Assembly: GCA_021292165.1 (NCBI GenBank)
Contig: CM037880.1
Coordinates: 136,464,564 to 136,528,563 of the forward strand
Length of the DNA stretch: 64,000 bases
Origin: Shinisaurus crocodilurus
Lineage: Eukaryota; Chordata; Lepidosauria; Squamata; Shinisauridae
Direction: 5' to 3'
Shown: piece by piece, positions 48,440-60,527 of the stretch
Layout of the letters: the number at the start of each line of letters is the position of its first letter
Numbering within the stretch: the first letter of the stretch is position 1
Made by a program: the position numbers and the translations under genes
Notes under the pieces: model-generated
What the model saw: only the letters and a program-made list of their open reading frames with translations
Databases searched by the model: none
What the model was told of the DNA's origin: nothing

Positions 48440-50079
48440 GCAAACTATCCCAATTCCTCCTCCTTCAGACTGAAGTGATATAGCTTTATTCTTCGGTTCT
48501 ACGGAATATAGAAAGCCTGATTCTAAATCTTCAGAGGTTTCTAAAGTACAACATTTTAAATAAATGAAGTTAGGTTGTTTTAAAAGGTGTTTTATAAATA
48601 ATGTACTAACTACTGCTCTCTCACACACACACGCACACTCACACAGTGAACAAATATATGTACATATATTACAAATATATGTAAAGAGCAGATTTTACAA
48701 TTACTTTAGTTTTGCAATTACTTTAGCAGTACACAAAAGGGCAAGATTTATTCAAAGATATATGTGGAATCATAAAAAATAATTATATGGCATGGGATGT
48801 TGGGGATTTAAAGAAAAAAAGGGGGAAAGAATGAACTCTAACAGCTAAAAGCTAAACTGTGGGACCCCCATCAGTGGAACAATCTGACAAAGGGGCACAA
48901 TGAAAGAGCATTCAAAATAATAGCTAAAAGAAGTTCCTTTGAGGATGGATTTTCCCCCCAATAAAAGACTTACAGAAAATCACTACATATATCCATCATA
49001 TGGCCCAGGGGAATGCAGGGTTCCTATTCTCTCTTGGAGAATGGAAGAAGCCTGGTAATGATTTCTGCACACTTCAATTCATCAGACTGAGATGAGATAA
49101 GAAGAGGGAAACAGATGCACCAATGTTTTCACCTATGTTATCTAGTTCACAAGGAGCAGGCAAAAGCTACTGCTAGCATTAATAGTGAGCAGCACATATA
49201 ACAAGTCAAATATATTTAAGTACATCAAATGACTTAAATAATTGTATGCCAGACAAATCTTGCCCATAATTATATTCCTAACATTCAACGTGGTGTGAAT
49301 AGCTTATACCAATTTGTGTGACAATGCAGGCAGACTGTAGCAACTCTACTGAATTGTACACAATTCAATCCCGCGGTCGTTTATGAAGCTTCCCACAGTT
49401 CTTCACAAGTACATATTTTTCTGGATCACAGCTCAACACAATCTTGGGAATCTTTTTTGCACATATCCTTATTAGATCACTGAACTTTAATGGAGCTTAT
49501 ACTCTGGATTTCTATCTATAATTGTTAGTAAGTTATATTTTCATGTATATGCATTTCAGATGTATTCATTGCTATGGATATATACAAATTCATGTATGTA
49601 TGTTTAAAAAAAACCCTCAAAAAAAGAAGTAAAAGGGAGAAAAATACTCTGGTTTCTGATTTAGTAGCAAGTCACAGTACTTGTAGAAAGAAATAAGGTT
49701 AAGCTAACTGCAAAGCAATCCCCCATAAGCCCGGTAAGCAGGCTTTGAGAGAAGGCCGTTTTGAGAAGGCAGCACTGTGATGTTCTGTGCCAAAGCCCCA
49801 ACCACTACTTCTTCACAACTCCCCAAAAACACAACATGTTACAAAAGCACCTGCTTCTCCTGCAGTCTTCTATTCCCTCATGGTTGGCAAGAAAGGAAAA
49901 GAGGGCAAGCTGCTTACTCTGGGCCTGAATTTGACCCAGGACAGCTAGTTGCTGACCTCTACACGACCAAATACAGTGCTATGTATAAAACCCTAATTAA
50001 CAATACTTAAGGTAAAGGTCAGTTTTGATAATTTTTGTGGATAGCTGCACAAAATGTTCAATGTTACTTCAGAAATGTA

Positions 50080-50339
50080 CAAGCAGTCCCTGAGTTAAGA
50101 ACGTCCGACTTACAGACAACCCATACTTAAGAACGGACTTCTTCTGGGTTTCCCAGTGCTACATCATTTACGTAGAGTACCGTACATAGCGTAGTATACT
50201 ATGCAATTTGTGTAATTTACACAATTTACGTAAATGCCGATTTTAACGTATAGAACGCTATGCTGTTCCAACTTACATACAAATTCGACTTAAACACATT
50301 CTTAAGAACGGAACTTGTTCGTAACCTGGGGACTGCCTG
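50080..50339. mobile_element. Tigger/mariner-like MITE, copy 2
   Basis: A 260-bp element with TA on both sides. Ends CAAGCAGTCCCTGAGTTAAG and the reverse complement of CAGGCAGTCCCCAGGTTACG. Same body as copies at 3367 and 54085, including CTTAAGAACGGA and ACATACAAATTCGACTT. Confidence 0.88.
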
Positions 50340-50447
50340 TATAGCGAAAAATCAGTTGGAAACAAAACAAAACCAACAACAACACTACAAAGACTAAGCA
50401 CTTCATTTTCGACCCATTTTCAGCCATGGCCATACTTCTTTATCTCC

Positions 50448-50600
50448 CAGCCATGTGATCTTTAACACCTTTAACTTCCCACCCAGTTGAACCTACCTTA
50501 CAGGCCTGTTGCAAGGATAAAATGGGGAAGGGGGTGTTAAGGAGAAAAAGACATATCGACCACCTTAAATTTCATGTAGGAAGAAAGGAATACAACTTTT
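50448..50600 (+). mobile_element. Possible diverged tRNA-SINE body
   Basis: AACCTACCTTACAGGCCTGTTG followed by CAAGGATAAAATGGGG resembles the middle of the SINE at 54501, but the head and tail are missing. Confidence 0.4.
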
Positions 50601-51091
50601 AATTTTAAATATCCATACATAAGATAAATCAAATATTTAAATCAAAATATCTTCAGGTGTCAGTTACTGATGTTGTTCAGCAATCAAAATATCTGGTCAA
50701 TATTCAAAGTTTGGGGAGCAACGTAGTTTCAGCTCTCTCTATATCTTCCTGTATCTATAGAACATGTATGTGTGTGCGTGCATACAGATGCATACACATA
50801 CACAGCACAGGTGATTTTCCAGAGAGTTAGAACAGGGTCTTTCCAAGCGTATCTTCCAAATTTAAATAAATTCACTCTGTTGGGAACAGCCTCTTCTAGC
50901 TCTCTGGAAGATCATTTGTCCTGTGTATGTCTGTGCATCTGCATGCACGCACGCACACTTAAGTCACTGATTTAAATCAGCAAGGAAAAAGATCTATTTA
51001 AATCAAGCTTCCCATTGGTGCTTATTCACATATTTCCTAACAATGGTGCAAATTTGACCACTAAACCATGTTAGTTTGCAACTAAATCACA

Positions 51092-51274
51092 CAGAGATGG
51101 GGAACTGTGGTCCTCCAGATGTTGTTGGACTGCAACTTCCATCAGAGATGTTATTATATTGAGCAGTATGTAAGTATTAGTAATCAATCATCCCTCACGA
51201 TTGGCTATGCTGGTTAGGGCTGATGGGAGCTGCAGTCCAACAACATCTGGAGGACCAGACATTCCCCACCCCTG
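51092..51274. mobile_element. hAT palindromic MITE with an internal insertion
   Basis: CAGAGATGGGGAACTGTGG at the left and CATTCCCCACCCCTG at the right are inverted ends. About 45 bp of unrelated A/T-rich text (51147-51190) separates the two arms compared with the family at 28285. No exact duplication is seen. Confidence 0.75.
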
Positions 51275-51589
51275 AAACAGTTTATTATTTACACTGTTAC
51301 TTCATTCTTACAACCAAGCCTTGCAGCTATCTCATATACGGTTGTTCTAATGCTAGCACCAATGAGTGAGGTTGAGAATAGGATTATAGGAACCTGCACA
51401 CTGGACAATGTTTGTCTTCTTTTCTTTCCAGTGTTGTTCTTTTCTCCATCACTCTTGGCAGTAACCATCGGTGCCAATTCACAAACCCAGATAGCGCTAG
51501 CAGAGCTCCACTGAATCCAAGAGTTGTGCAAGCATAATGTGCCACAGGTAGCACAATGGATCGCATAAGCATAAAATCAGTGAGAGAGA

Positions 51590-51903
51590 CCCTTCTCACT
51601 TGCCCATCTGAAGGGCAATTAAAGGGCTTTTTCCACAGTGGCCACACACCTCTGGAATAAGTTGCCATTGGGGGTCCACCAGGCCCCATCATTGCAGGCT
51701 TTTAAGAAGGCCCTGAAGACTTACTTGTTTACTCTGGCCTTTCCCTGATTATGTTTTATCAGACTGGGTTGTAGCTGCGATTGTGTTCTAGGTTCTGTCT
51801 TATGCTAGTGTTTGTTGTCTGCTGTTTTTATCACCACATTGGTTTTTATTATATGCATTTTATTGCCTTGGGAGGGCTCCTGCCCTGAAAGGTGGCCTAG
51901 AAA
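51590..51903 (+). mobile_element. L2-like LINE 3' end
   Basis: Plus-strand translation gives RAFSTVATHLWNKLPLG, then FKKALKTYLFTLAFP, the usual L2 ORF2 C-terminus. It is followed by a 3' untranslated text ending GGGAGGGCTCCTGCCC and GGTGGCCTAGAAATATTT. It is directly followed by an inverted SINE. Confidence 0.75.
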
Positions 51904-52152
51904 TATTTATTTATTTATTATATTTATGCCTCGCCTTTTTTCCTGCAAGGAACCCTCGGCAGCTTACATACTAATCCTCCTCCTCCTCCTCTCAATTTTA
52001 TCCTCACAACAACCCTGTGAGGTAGGGTAGGCTGAGTTCGAACAGTGACTGGCCCAAAGTCACCAAGTGAGCTTCATGGCCAAGCAGGGACTAGAACTCG
52101 GATCTCCCGAGTCCCAGTCCAACACTCTCACCACTGCGCCACACTGGCTCTT
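51904..52152 (-). mobile_element. tRNA-derived SINE, nearly full length
   Basis: On the minus strand it runs from GAGCCAGTGTGGCGCAGTGG through the A and B-box-like parts and the CTCACTTGGTGACTTTGGGC segment to GGCGAGGCATAAATATAATA. The order equals that of the plus-strand copies at 54501 and 54758. Confidence 0.88.
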
Positions 52153-52273
52153 TTAAAGAAAAGAGCTATTTTAAAGGAAAAAATAAAAATGCACAACCAG
52201 TTGCACAAGCATAATGCCCAACCGATTGTACAACAGATTGCACAAACGTAATGTGCAACAGGTTGCACAACAG

Positions 52274-52452
52274 GTTGATAGAGCACATGCTTTGCATGCA
52301 GAAGGTCCCAGGTTCGATCCCTGGCCTCTTCAGGTAGGGCTAGTAAAGAATCTTGCCTGAAACCCTGGAGAGCCGCTGCTAGTCACTGTCGACAATACTG
52401 GGCTAGATGAACCAATGGTCTGAATCAGTATAAGGCAGCTTTCTATGTTCCT
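52274..52452 (+). mobile_element. Second tRNA-like SINE family
   Basis: TTGATAGAGCACATGCTTTG, then CATGCAGAAGGTCCCAGG, then TTCGATCCCTGGC forms a tRNA-like anticodon and T-arm region with a canonical box B (GGTTCGATCCC). Downstream text AGAGCCGCTGCTAGTCACTG, then CTAGATGAACCAATGGTCTG, then TAAGGCAGCTTTCTATGTTC is the SINE body. It has no clear acceptor stem, so it is a SINE and not a tRNA gene. Confidence 0.75.
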
Positions 52453-54084
52453 AGGTTGCACTTAGTTGGATTCTCCTCTTGTGCATAGTTCAGTACCTAG
52501 TTTCCACTAGCACAACATCATTTGCGCTAACAGGATGACACATTTGGATACTCCTCTCTCTCTCTTGACCCAACCCCACTCCCCACAAAAACAAAGTAGC
52601 AAACAAAAATGAAATGCCCATGAATGACAGGCAGAAGTAAGGTCTGATAGTTACTGGGCAGATTAAAGCAGTTTGTTTTCATTGGGTCAAAATGAAATAT
52701 CTGTGTTTGGTAGATGGAGTATAAATATTCATACTTGAGAAATGATCAAATTAGTTCTTCATTAACATAGGAAAAATGTCCTTTAACTCAGGGTATCTGA
52801 TAGAGGCATTGATTCAATTTAGAGATTAACTGAAGGGCTAACTTGTTTATATTCAGACTATTTAATATTAACCTAGTTATTATTTAAGAGAAACTTGGCA
52901 TTTAAAAGTAAAAATAACCTAATACTTTAAAAAAAGTTAATCAGATTTTTATCCATTCTGCTTCCCAAACTATTATTGTCTGGGGCTGTTGGAGAATCAC
53001 AAGTCTTCCAGAGGTACTCCTTGTATACTCCCAGTTTTGGTTGAACATTATGTGAGAAGAGGCAAGTCTTTCTGTTGCTTTAGGAAATTTATGTTGAAGA
53101 GTTTACTGTATTTCAGTGTGACCTGGTATACGCTGTGTGTGCTGAAGACTTTATCTGGCTGTATTGATACACTATCTTGTGTATAGGGGGCCTTTATGGA
53201 GGATACTGCCTTAGGACACTAGTCTATGATCATTAAAATAGGACTTGGTTTAAAATTTAAAAAAAACTAAAAGTGGCTTTTTATGGCCACCAGGTGAGTA
53301 ACCATTGGCATTTCATATGACAAGCCACTTGACATTAAACTGATAATCCTAGAACATGCATATGCTTTTCTGCTGCTATCATGCCAAAAAGTGTTAGCCC
53401 ATAGCTTTTACAGACCGTAAATGAAGAGAAAACTGATTTTATATATGTAGATACACATCGTTACTATGGAAGTTAAGCATGCATGACATTACAGCGCAGG
53501 CTGGTTTTGTCAGGCTGTCAAGAGGAAGAGATCACCAAACAGAATTGGCTTAATCATGCAATCTGAGGAAAGCTACTTTGCCCCTCTGACTACATATCCT
53601 GATCCAGCAACCAAAGATATATTTCATTTTACATCGCTCTGGTGTATAAGCTCCAATTGGACAATGATAGGTACCATTTGATACCAACTGCTTTTTTGTC
53701 TCAGTCCAAAGATTAACATCTATCCAGGTCTTCGAGGCCTGCTTCACTTGAAATGGCTACTCAGAGCTTCGAGACTTAACGCAGTGCTTTTTTCATGTGC
53801 ACTAGCCTGACATACGAATTGGCTCCTGGCCAGGCAGTTTTCTCTGAGCCTTTATAAATTCTAACAGGAAATTTTGAGAGGTAGCATGATACACAGCAAG
53901 GGCCAATTCACATGACAAGTTTTTCACAGGAACAGTTCACCACATGGAGCACCTGCCACGTGGACAGCATTTCAAGCAGCCATTTTGTGTGAAGCAGGCC
54001 TAAAAAAAAAACAAGAAAAAGAAAACTGACTGTATTGAGACATAGCATTTGCTCCCTTGGCCACTGATAAGAAAAAAACTATTA

Positions 54085-54376
54085 CAGGCAGTCCCTGAGT
54101 TAAGAACATTCGACTTACAGACAACCCATACTTAAGAACGGACTTCTGGGTTCCCCGGCGCTAAATCGTTTACGTAGAGTACATAGCGTAGTATACTACG
54201 CAATTTGTGTAATTTACGCAATTTGTGTAATTTACGCAATTTGCGTAATTTACGCAATTTGCGTACCTAAATGCCGATTTTAATGTATAGAACGCTATGC
54301 TGTTCCGACTTACATACAAATTCGACTTAAAGACGTTCTTAAGAACAGAACTCGTTCGTAACCTGGGGACTGCCTG
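54085..54376. mobile_element. Tigger/mariner-like MITE, copy 3
   Basis: A 292-bp element with TA on both sides, ends CAGGCAGTCCCTGAGTTAAG and the reverse complement of CAGGCAGTCCCCAGGTTACG. It is 30-50 bp longer than its relatives because of an internal tandem array at 54198-54265. Confidence 0.9.
54198..54265. repeat. 18-bp tandem array inside a MITE
   Basis: ACGCAATTTGTGTAATTT and its variants occur almost four times head to tail. Each unit is itself two near-repeats of nine bases. The other copies of the MITE have one to two units. Confidence 0.88.
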
Positions 54377-54500
54377 TATATCATTAAAAGGTATCCTAGA
54401 GATCTTGGACACGGTCAATGGAGCATTAATTCAATGAATGGAAGTGTGTAAAAGCACTTAACCTGAGTAAGCCGTACTGAATCTTGAGATTATTCAATGA

Positions 54501-54735
54501 GAGCCAGTGTGGTGTAGTGGTTAGAATGTCGGACTAGGACCTGGGAGATCCAGGTTCTCGTCCCCATTAGGCCATGAAGCTCACTGGGTGACTTTGAGCC
54601 AGTCACTGCCTCTCAGCCTAACCTACCTCACAGGGTTGTTGTGAGGATAAAATAGAGAGGAGGAGGACTATGTAAGCCACCTTGAGTTCATTCCAAGAAG
54701 AAAAAAGGTGGGACATAAATTTAGTAATTAATAAC
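54501..54735 (+). mobile_element. tRNA-derived SINE, full length
   Basis: Starts GAGCCAGTGTGGTGTAGTGG (box A-like), then GATCCAGGTTCTCGTCCCC (box B-like), GGCCATGAAGCTCACTGG, CAGGGTTGTTGTGAGGATAA, and a TATGTAAGCCACCTTGAG tail ending in A/T-rich text. It fixes the order of the family in this window. Confidence 0.88.
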
Positions 54736-54757
54736 TAGATCTTGCACAAACAAAGAA

Positions 54758-54990
54758 CGTAGTGGTTAGAGTGTTGGACTGGGACTCTGGAGATCCAGGT
54801 TCTAGTCCCCGCTCGGCCATGAAACTCACTGGGTGACTTTGGGCCAGTCACTGCCTCTCAGCCTAACCTACCTCACAGGGTTGTTGTGAGGATAAAAGGG
54901 AGAGGAGGAGGACTGTGTAAGCCGCCTTGAGTCCCTTGCAGGAAAAAAGGCGGGGTATAAATATAATAAATAAATAAAATAAATAAATAA
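54758..54990 (+). mobile_element. tRNA-derived SINE, head-truncated
   Basis: Starts at CGTAGTGGTTAGAGTGTTGG and continues as at 54501 to GCGGGGTATAAATATAATAA, then AATAAATAAA. It is the cleanest tail of the family in this window. Confidence 0.88.
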
Positions 54991-54992
54991 AA

Positions 54993-55068
54993 AATGTAAG
55001 CCGCCTTGGGTTCCTTGCAGGAAAAAAGGCGGGGTATAAATAAAAAAAATTAATAAATTAAAAAAAAA
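54993..55068 (+). repeat. Second SINE tail in tandem
   Basis: ATGTAAGCCGCCTTGGGTTC, then CTTGCAGGAAAAAAGG, then CGGGGTATAAATAAAAAAAA repeats the SINE tail immediately after 54990. It is a tail duplication or a second insertion truncated to its 3' end. Confidence 0.75.
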
Positions 55069-55215
55069 AAACATAAGAAGAGCCCTGCTAGATCAGAGGC
55101 CTAATGTACCTCACAGGGTTGTTGTGAGGATAAATTGGAGAGGAGGAGAACAATGTAAATTGCCTTGGGTTCCTTGCACGAGGAATAAAGGCAGGATATA
55201 ACTATAATAAAAAAA
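55069..55215 (+). mobile_element. Mixed repeat: short reptile-repeat start joined to a SINE body
   Basis: ACATAAGAAGAGCCCTGCTA, then GATCAGAGGCCTAATG, is text of the 44039 family. It passes directly into TACCTCACAGGGTTGTTGTG and the SINE tail. It is either a chimera or two insertions at one point. Confidence 0.65.
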
Positions 55216-57019
55216 TTTAAAAAGATATTATTTTCATACCAAGCTAGGGCGGGCTGCAGTTTTACTGGAGTTGATGCTTAGGGAGCTGTATTAGCTGGAA
55301 AACGGTAAAACTTAGAAACAATAATTCCTTACTATAATTTCATACTGCATTCTAAGGCAGCATGAACATTCTAGAAACTTTTGATATACCAGTGCCAATA
55401 GGGGAACTGTACTTACCCTCTAGAAAGAGAAGCAGTAGGAATGAAGTGATGAGATAGTGCTTGAGAAATCCACTATTGGCAGCAGCGTCAATAAAACTGT
55501 GTTCCATTCATGCAGGCATATCATAATATCCCCAGCCCCTCCCTAAAGTAGGCCACAGATTCCCCCCCCCCCAAGACCCCTGGAATAGAGACTGAGATCT
55601 TCTGAGGTAGAGCACAGCAGGGGTTAAATACACAGCGTTACACGCAATTCTCTGTTTGGGCTGTGAAGAATACTGGTAAGTACTAGGAAGGGCAGATTTA
55701 GCACAGCAGGCAAGGCATGCAGTGCCAGTTCAAGAAATGGCACGCGAGTATCGAACGGATAAGAATCATTTGCAGTGAGCAGTGGCAGGTATCAGGCATC
55801 GTGTGCTTAGAAAAGAACACCAGTTACTTTTTTACAGCTGTGAGGATAAAATGATTTCACTACAATTTCACTGGGGGGGGAAAATTAACTGAAGCACAGG
55901 AGGCTATTTTGGAATAGGTGACTTGAAGAATGCAACATGAAATAGAGAGGAACAATGATATATTTTTGAAAGCCAGTAAAAAGAAAAGAAAAGAAGCAAA
56001 CCTAGAATCAAGAGGGAAAAGCTGAATGCAAGCACAGCCGATTAGCGTTTGAAATGGATAAAGAATAGGGAGAAACAGAAGCTGCTCTTCATTTAGCAGC
56101 CGGCACGCTGCTATGTGTACAAGCACGGCTGCGTGCAAGCAGACGCAGAGCTTGAAAATCTGACTAGGAGAAGCAAAAGGCTGCAGCATATCTCCAATTG
56201 TGCAACCTCATTTGATATTGTAATGCATGTCATTCAGAACAGTCTTTCATGGCTTTTGCCTGAAGGGTGGGCAACCCTCCATACAGAGTCAAGAAATATT
56301 TTTTTTCCAATGTGACACATGCTCTGAAGAGGCCTCTTACAGAGGTAACACATGACCCAGTAATGGGGTGCTGACCCTCCAGTGCAAGTATTATCTGACA
56401 ATAGATTTAATCCTCTGCTAAGCACAGCAATTCAAAACAAAAACCAAGCACTCCCCCACCATCCTCCCAGCCATGTCCAGATAAATTGTATACTTCTACA
56501 GAAGCTCTAGTCTGCTTTCACAAAAGCGCCTTAGTAATTGCCTGTAAAACTCAGATCTGGCCTAATTAATTCTATTCCAAAGGATAAATATCTTGGAAAA
56601 TACATGTATAAGCTTGCAATAATCTGTTGATGAGGTCACAGAATATTAAATTCACAAATTATTACGGTATGTGGAAAACAGTCAGTAGTAGTCCATGGAC
56701 CAACTTGAAAGCCTCAAGAGTGACTTATTTACAGCTCAAAACAAAAAAATTGAAAACCTATAGCATTTAAGAAGAAACCATATGCATTTCCTTAAAGCTC
56801 CCACTCTCTCTAAATTCCTCAACATACAAATCTATGAAACTGCACAAATTTTAGCCTGACTTTAGAGGTTCAAGTATAGTTTCTTTGAATAAAATATAAA
56901 TTGACCCCAAGAATAAAGAGTCAGGAGTGAAGTTCCCAAATTTTAAAGCTAAGTGTAACCAATTTGTTTTTATTGTATTGTCAATTTTGTTGTTTGAGAT
57001 ATGATTTTATGTTTATATG

Positions 57020-57110
57020 CCTTTTGTTAGCTCCTCAGAGGGCATTTAGGGCAGAAGAGGTGGCATACAAGCGAACGTAAAATCAAATAAAATGAATAAA
57101 CATTATAAAC
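57020..57110 (+). mobile_element. Possible LINE 3' tail
   Basis: GCTCCTCAGAGGGCATTTAG, then GGTGGCATACAAGCGAACG, then AAATCAAATAAAATGAATAA resembles an L2/CR1-type terminus. There is no coding part. Confidence 0.4.
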
Positions 57111-57867
57111 TGAAACCTTACATAATTTGTTTGTTTTCTTATACTTCATTTACATTTCTAATTTCAGAAGCAAGAAACAATCTTAAACCTGAAAATGATA
57201 CTTTCTACAGCAAGAGGTGATTTCCCCCCCCCTTCTGCCTGAGATTATGTCAGTAACAAAGTTGGTCAACCATTTTCGCCCTATATGTCAAATTCTATGT
57301 AGTTAGTATTTGATGTGCTACACTACCCTGTCCCCCTACCCCAAATATTTCTAGCATAAAAAATGGAACTACGACTCTGGAACACTATGAAAACTGACAC
57401 ATGAGTGGGTAGAACCCTGGTGAGATGCACCAATTTCCTCTGCAGGCATAGCTCAGGACCAAAACAGACATTATTTTAAATCTGTGTGTAGCAGCTATGT
57501 CTTTTTTCCCATTTTAATCTAGAGTAGCCCCCCACCACCACCCTCCTGGCTAGGATCCTGATCTGGATCAGGCCCTCTGCACTTGCTCAAGAGCAAAAAT
57601 GAAAAAAAGACATAGTGCTAGACACAGATTTAATTTAAGGTCTGTTTTGGCCCTCAGACTAACATACCTTTTACTGGCCCTGACCACTGAATAAAAGGCA
57701 GCAGGCCTTACTATCAAAACAGACTATCAGAGCCTAAGAAAAAGCACTCCAAAATGGAAGTCTCTGCAAAAGAATGCAAAAAGAATACAAATACGGCTGT
57801 CCAGGCAATATGCTACCAAATATTGCAACACATTTTCATTTAATTATCACCGAGCATTAGGCGAAGC

Positions 57868-58005
57868 CAGGGGCAGACAAACTGATTCCCCCCCCAGATG
57901 TTTTGGACTACAACTCCCATCAGCCCAAGCCAGCATGGCCAATAGTCAGTGATTATGGGATTTGTAGTTCAAAACCCCTGAAAGGCACTGAATTGCTTAC
58001 CCCTG
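57868..58005. mobile_element. hAT palindromic MITE
   Basis: Left CAGGGGCAGACAAACTGATT and right AATTGCTTACCCCTG are inverted ends; the core GTTTTGGACTACAACTCCC and ATTTGTAGTTCAAAACC pair. No exact 8-bp duplication. Confidence 0.8.
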
Positions 58006-58519
58006 ACCTGCTATTATAAGGGTGAAGGAAAAAACACACAGCTTGTACCTCATTAAAGACACAGAAGTCAGAACAGTCACAATCTTGGGGTACATGGGTT
58101 ATGTACCATGAGGTGACACGCAGTCTAGCACAGCAACCTTCAGAATGTGGCTCTGAGCTGTGCATCCAGCCTATATACTGCCCACCTCAGTCCTAAAAAA
58201 TAATTTTAAAAAATTCTAAAACTAATATAAATCAGAAACAGAAAATTTGTGGTAACATGTCTTGGAAGTTTACTATAAAATCCACATTTCTAAATGGCTG
58301 TTTATTATTCCTGAATTTACCAGATATAGTAATTAATAACCAAGGTAAACAGAACTTCTATTACAATTCTACATATTTATGAGCTTTTCTTTTGAAGTTG
58401 TTTGGTCTTGATTAATAAAAAAAAAAAAAGAGCACTTGTGCTAAACCTTTTATCCCTGGCTTTAGATTATAAAAGAGGGTTGACAGAGTTTGAAAAGAGG
58501 GTCATCTTGTCGCTTAAGC

Positions 58520-58668
58520 CAGCTTTCCCCTACCTGGTGCCTTTCAGATGTGTTGGACTACAGCTCCCATCACCCCCAGCCAGCACACCCAATTTCTGTG
58601 TTGTGTGGGGGTGATGGGGGTTGTAGTCCAACACATCTGAAAGGCGCCAGGCTTGCTTAGAAAGGCTG
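58520..58668. mobile_element. hAT palindromic MITE with exact 8-bp TSD
   Basis: A 149-bp hairpin with ends CAGCTTTCCCCTACCTGGTG and its imperfect complement ending AAAGGCTG. It is flanked by GCTTAAGC at 58512-58519 and 58669-58676. The arms CAGATGTGTTGGACTACAGC / ATTGTAGTCCAACACATCTG-like text are almost identical. The duplication is itself palindromic. Confidence 0.92.
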
Positions 58669-59555
58669 GCTTAAGCCCTCAGGTATTTTTATATCCCACT
58701 AGCTCATCTTAAAAATAAATGAAACGCTCTACAAATAATTGTATTTTAATATCCTTTCAGGAACAAAGTTTTCCTGAATGAGTGTTGGTGTAAAAAATAC
58801 GGATAATGTTTAACTGGAACTCTTCAAAGCAGCACAGATGGTTCTCTGGGTTTCAGCCCTGCACTATGGAATGTTTGCATATAACCAACTGACTTGAAGG
58901 GCCCAGCATGCGTACCCTGAAGTCTTTTAATCATTAGTGTGGTGACCACCCAGACAGAATGCTCGATCCAACTCTACCTGCTGTTTAATTTTCTGCATGG
59001 GAACGTTCAATAGGATTATGAGTCAAAATGCTGCCCACCTCACATTACATTTTGGCATTTTTACTATTGCTGCTCTGAGAAGAAATGTGGTTATCAGGCC
59101 CTTTCTGGAACGGGAATGAGGACAGCAGATCCCTCACTGGGGGGCAAGCTACTTGGGAAATGGTAAGCACTTGACCAGTCATCATGACTCTCCCTGTCAA
59201 AATGGCTTCCCAGAAAAAGTAAATTTATATTTAACCATCACTACCCTCCATGTTTATGATTTGTTTTTCCCTCACTAGAAAACAGAACATTGCAGAGCTG
59301 ATCTTTAGCATTGCCCACAGTATGCTACACCACAGTATGGTCTACCTATGAGATCAAATTGCATACAGAATGACAGAACACAGCAGTAGACCTCCTTGGG
59401 CTAATGAGTGGAGCACAACTGTCTGTTCCCAAATTACATAGGGTGGGATTGGACAGAGTCCTCTAGTTCCATAAGGTTAGATGCTGAGCACAGGACGCAG
59501 AGAGAGAATCCAGAACAGATCGATCTTGTGAAACCCTCCGAAACCACAGTCTGAA

Positions 59556-59790
59556 GTGATTTGCAAACCATGGTTTGTGCTTTAATTTTGGTATGATGTT
59601 TGAATTAAAAGTCATAACTACAGTCCTTATTGTACCTCCAGATGCCACTGGACCAACAGAAAGGAATGCTGAGCAGACAAAACAAACATACAAGCAGCTT
59701 TAAACCATGGTTGGCTCAACCGTTTGGTAGCTCATGCTTTGGGTTAGGTGTTAAAATGTGGCTACTCCAAACCATGGTTTGACCGGATAT
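59556..59790. repeat. Repeat with AAACCATGGTTT words
   Basis: GCAAACCATGGTTTGTGC, AAACCATGGTTGGCTC and CCAAACCATGGTTTGACC recur within 230 bases. Probably a decayed MITE; the ends are not clear. Confidence 0.45.
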
Positions 59791-60527
59791 CTCCATTGAG
59801 CCAATATCCTTCCTAAGATGGAAGTCAAGAGTGCAAGACAATTATAGTATGTGTAAATTTAATAATAACTACATTAGACATCTAGGTATGCCTGGCTTAA
59901 TCAAAAGTGGTGTTAATATGTTTTTAAGAACAGTGCTTTTTTAAAAAAAGAAAAGTGCCTTGTTTTATGAGCTACTACGCTGAGGGAGAATACGAAATAC
60001 AGCCTCATGAATAAAAGCCAAGGACACTTACATGCTATCCTTCAATTTTACAGCCATCTATTTCATGTCCAAAGCAACATTAGAAAGAAAGCTATTTCCC
60101 ATGAGAATGAGATTCTCTCTTACAAAGAGACCTCTGAAAAACTGATTATCACAATCCCAAACCCTAGGCTTATTAAAATCTTGGCTGAAATAGCAGATAG
60201 TAACATTCAAAATTACACCACAGGTTCCCTTGGGCTTGCTGATGTGCTATCCTGTTTCCCAGAGTTAGAAAGACTCCCATTGAATGCTACAAAAGGTTTC
60301 CTGACATCACACAGAAATTTCCCCTTCTGATTTTAATGTTCCCACATGATGGAAAAGAAACAAAATGAACAAAGGCACATTGTAGCAACAGGACAGTGGT
60401 CATTCTATACCCTGTGAATATCTAAAGGTAACAAAGCAAATGCCTAGTAAAGCAAATATGTGGCTAAGTTAACTCCTGTTTACAAAATGCTTTTCTAACA
60501 CACTACAGCTGGAGAGATGACATGTGC

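Noticed and set aside
52274..52345. tRNA gene candidate with a good T-arm and box B
   Set aside because: There is no acceptor-stem pairing and the text continues into a SINE body, so it is the tRNA-like head of a SINE.
60007..60330. 107-codon plus-strand frame in intron 2
   Set aside because: The peptide looks plausible (many charged and aliphatic residues) but has no known motif, lies in the sense opposite to JARID2, and has no promoter, polyadenylation signal or second exon that I could support.
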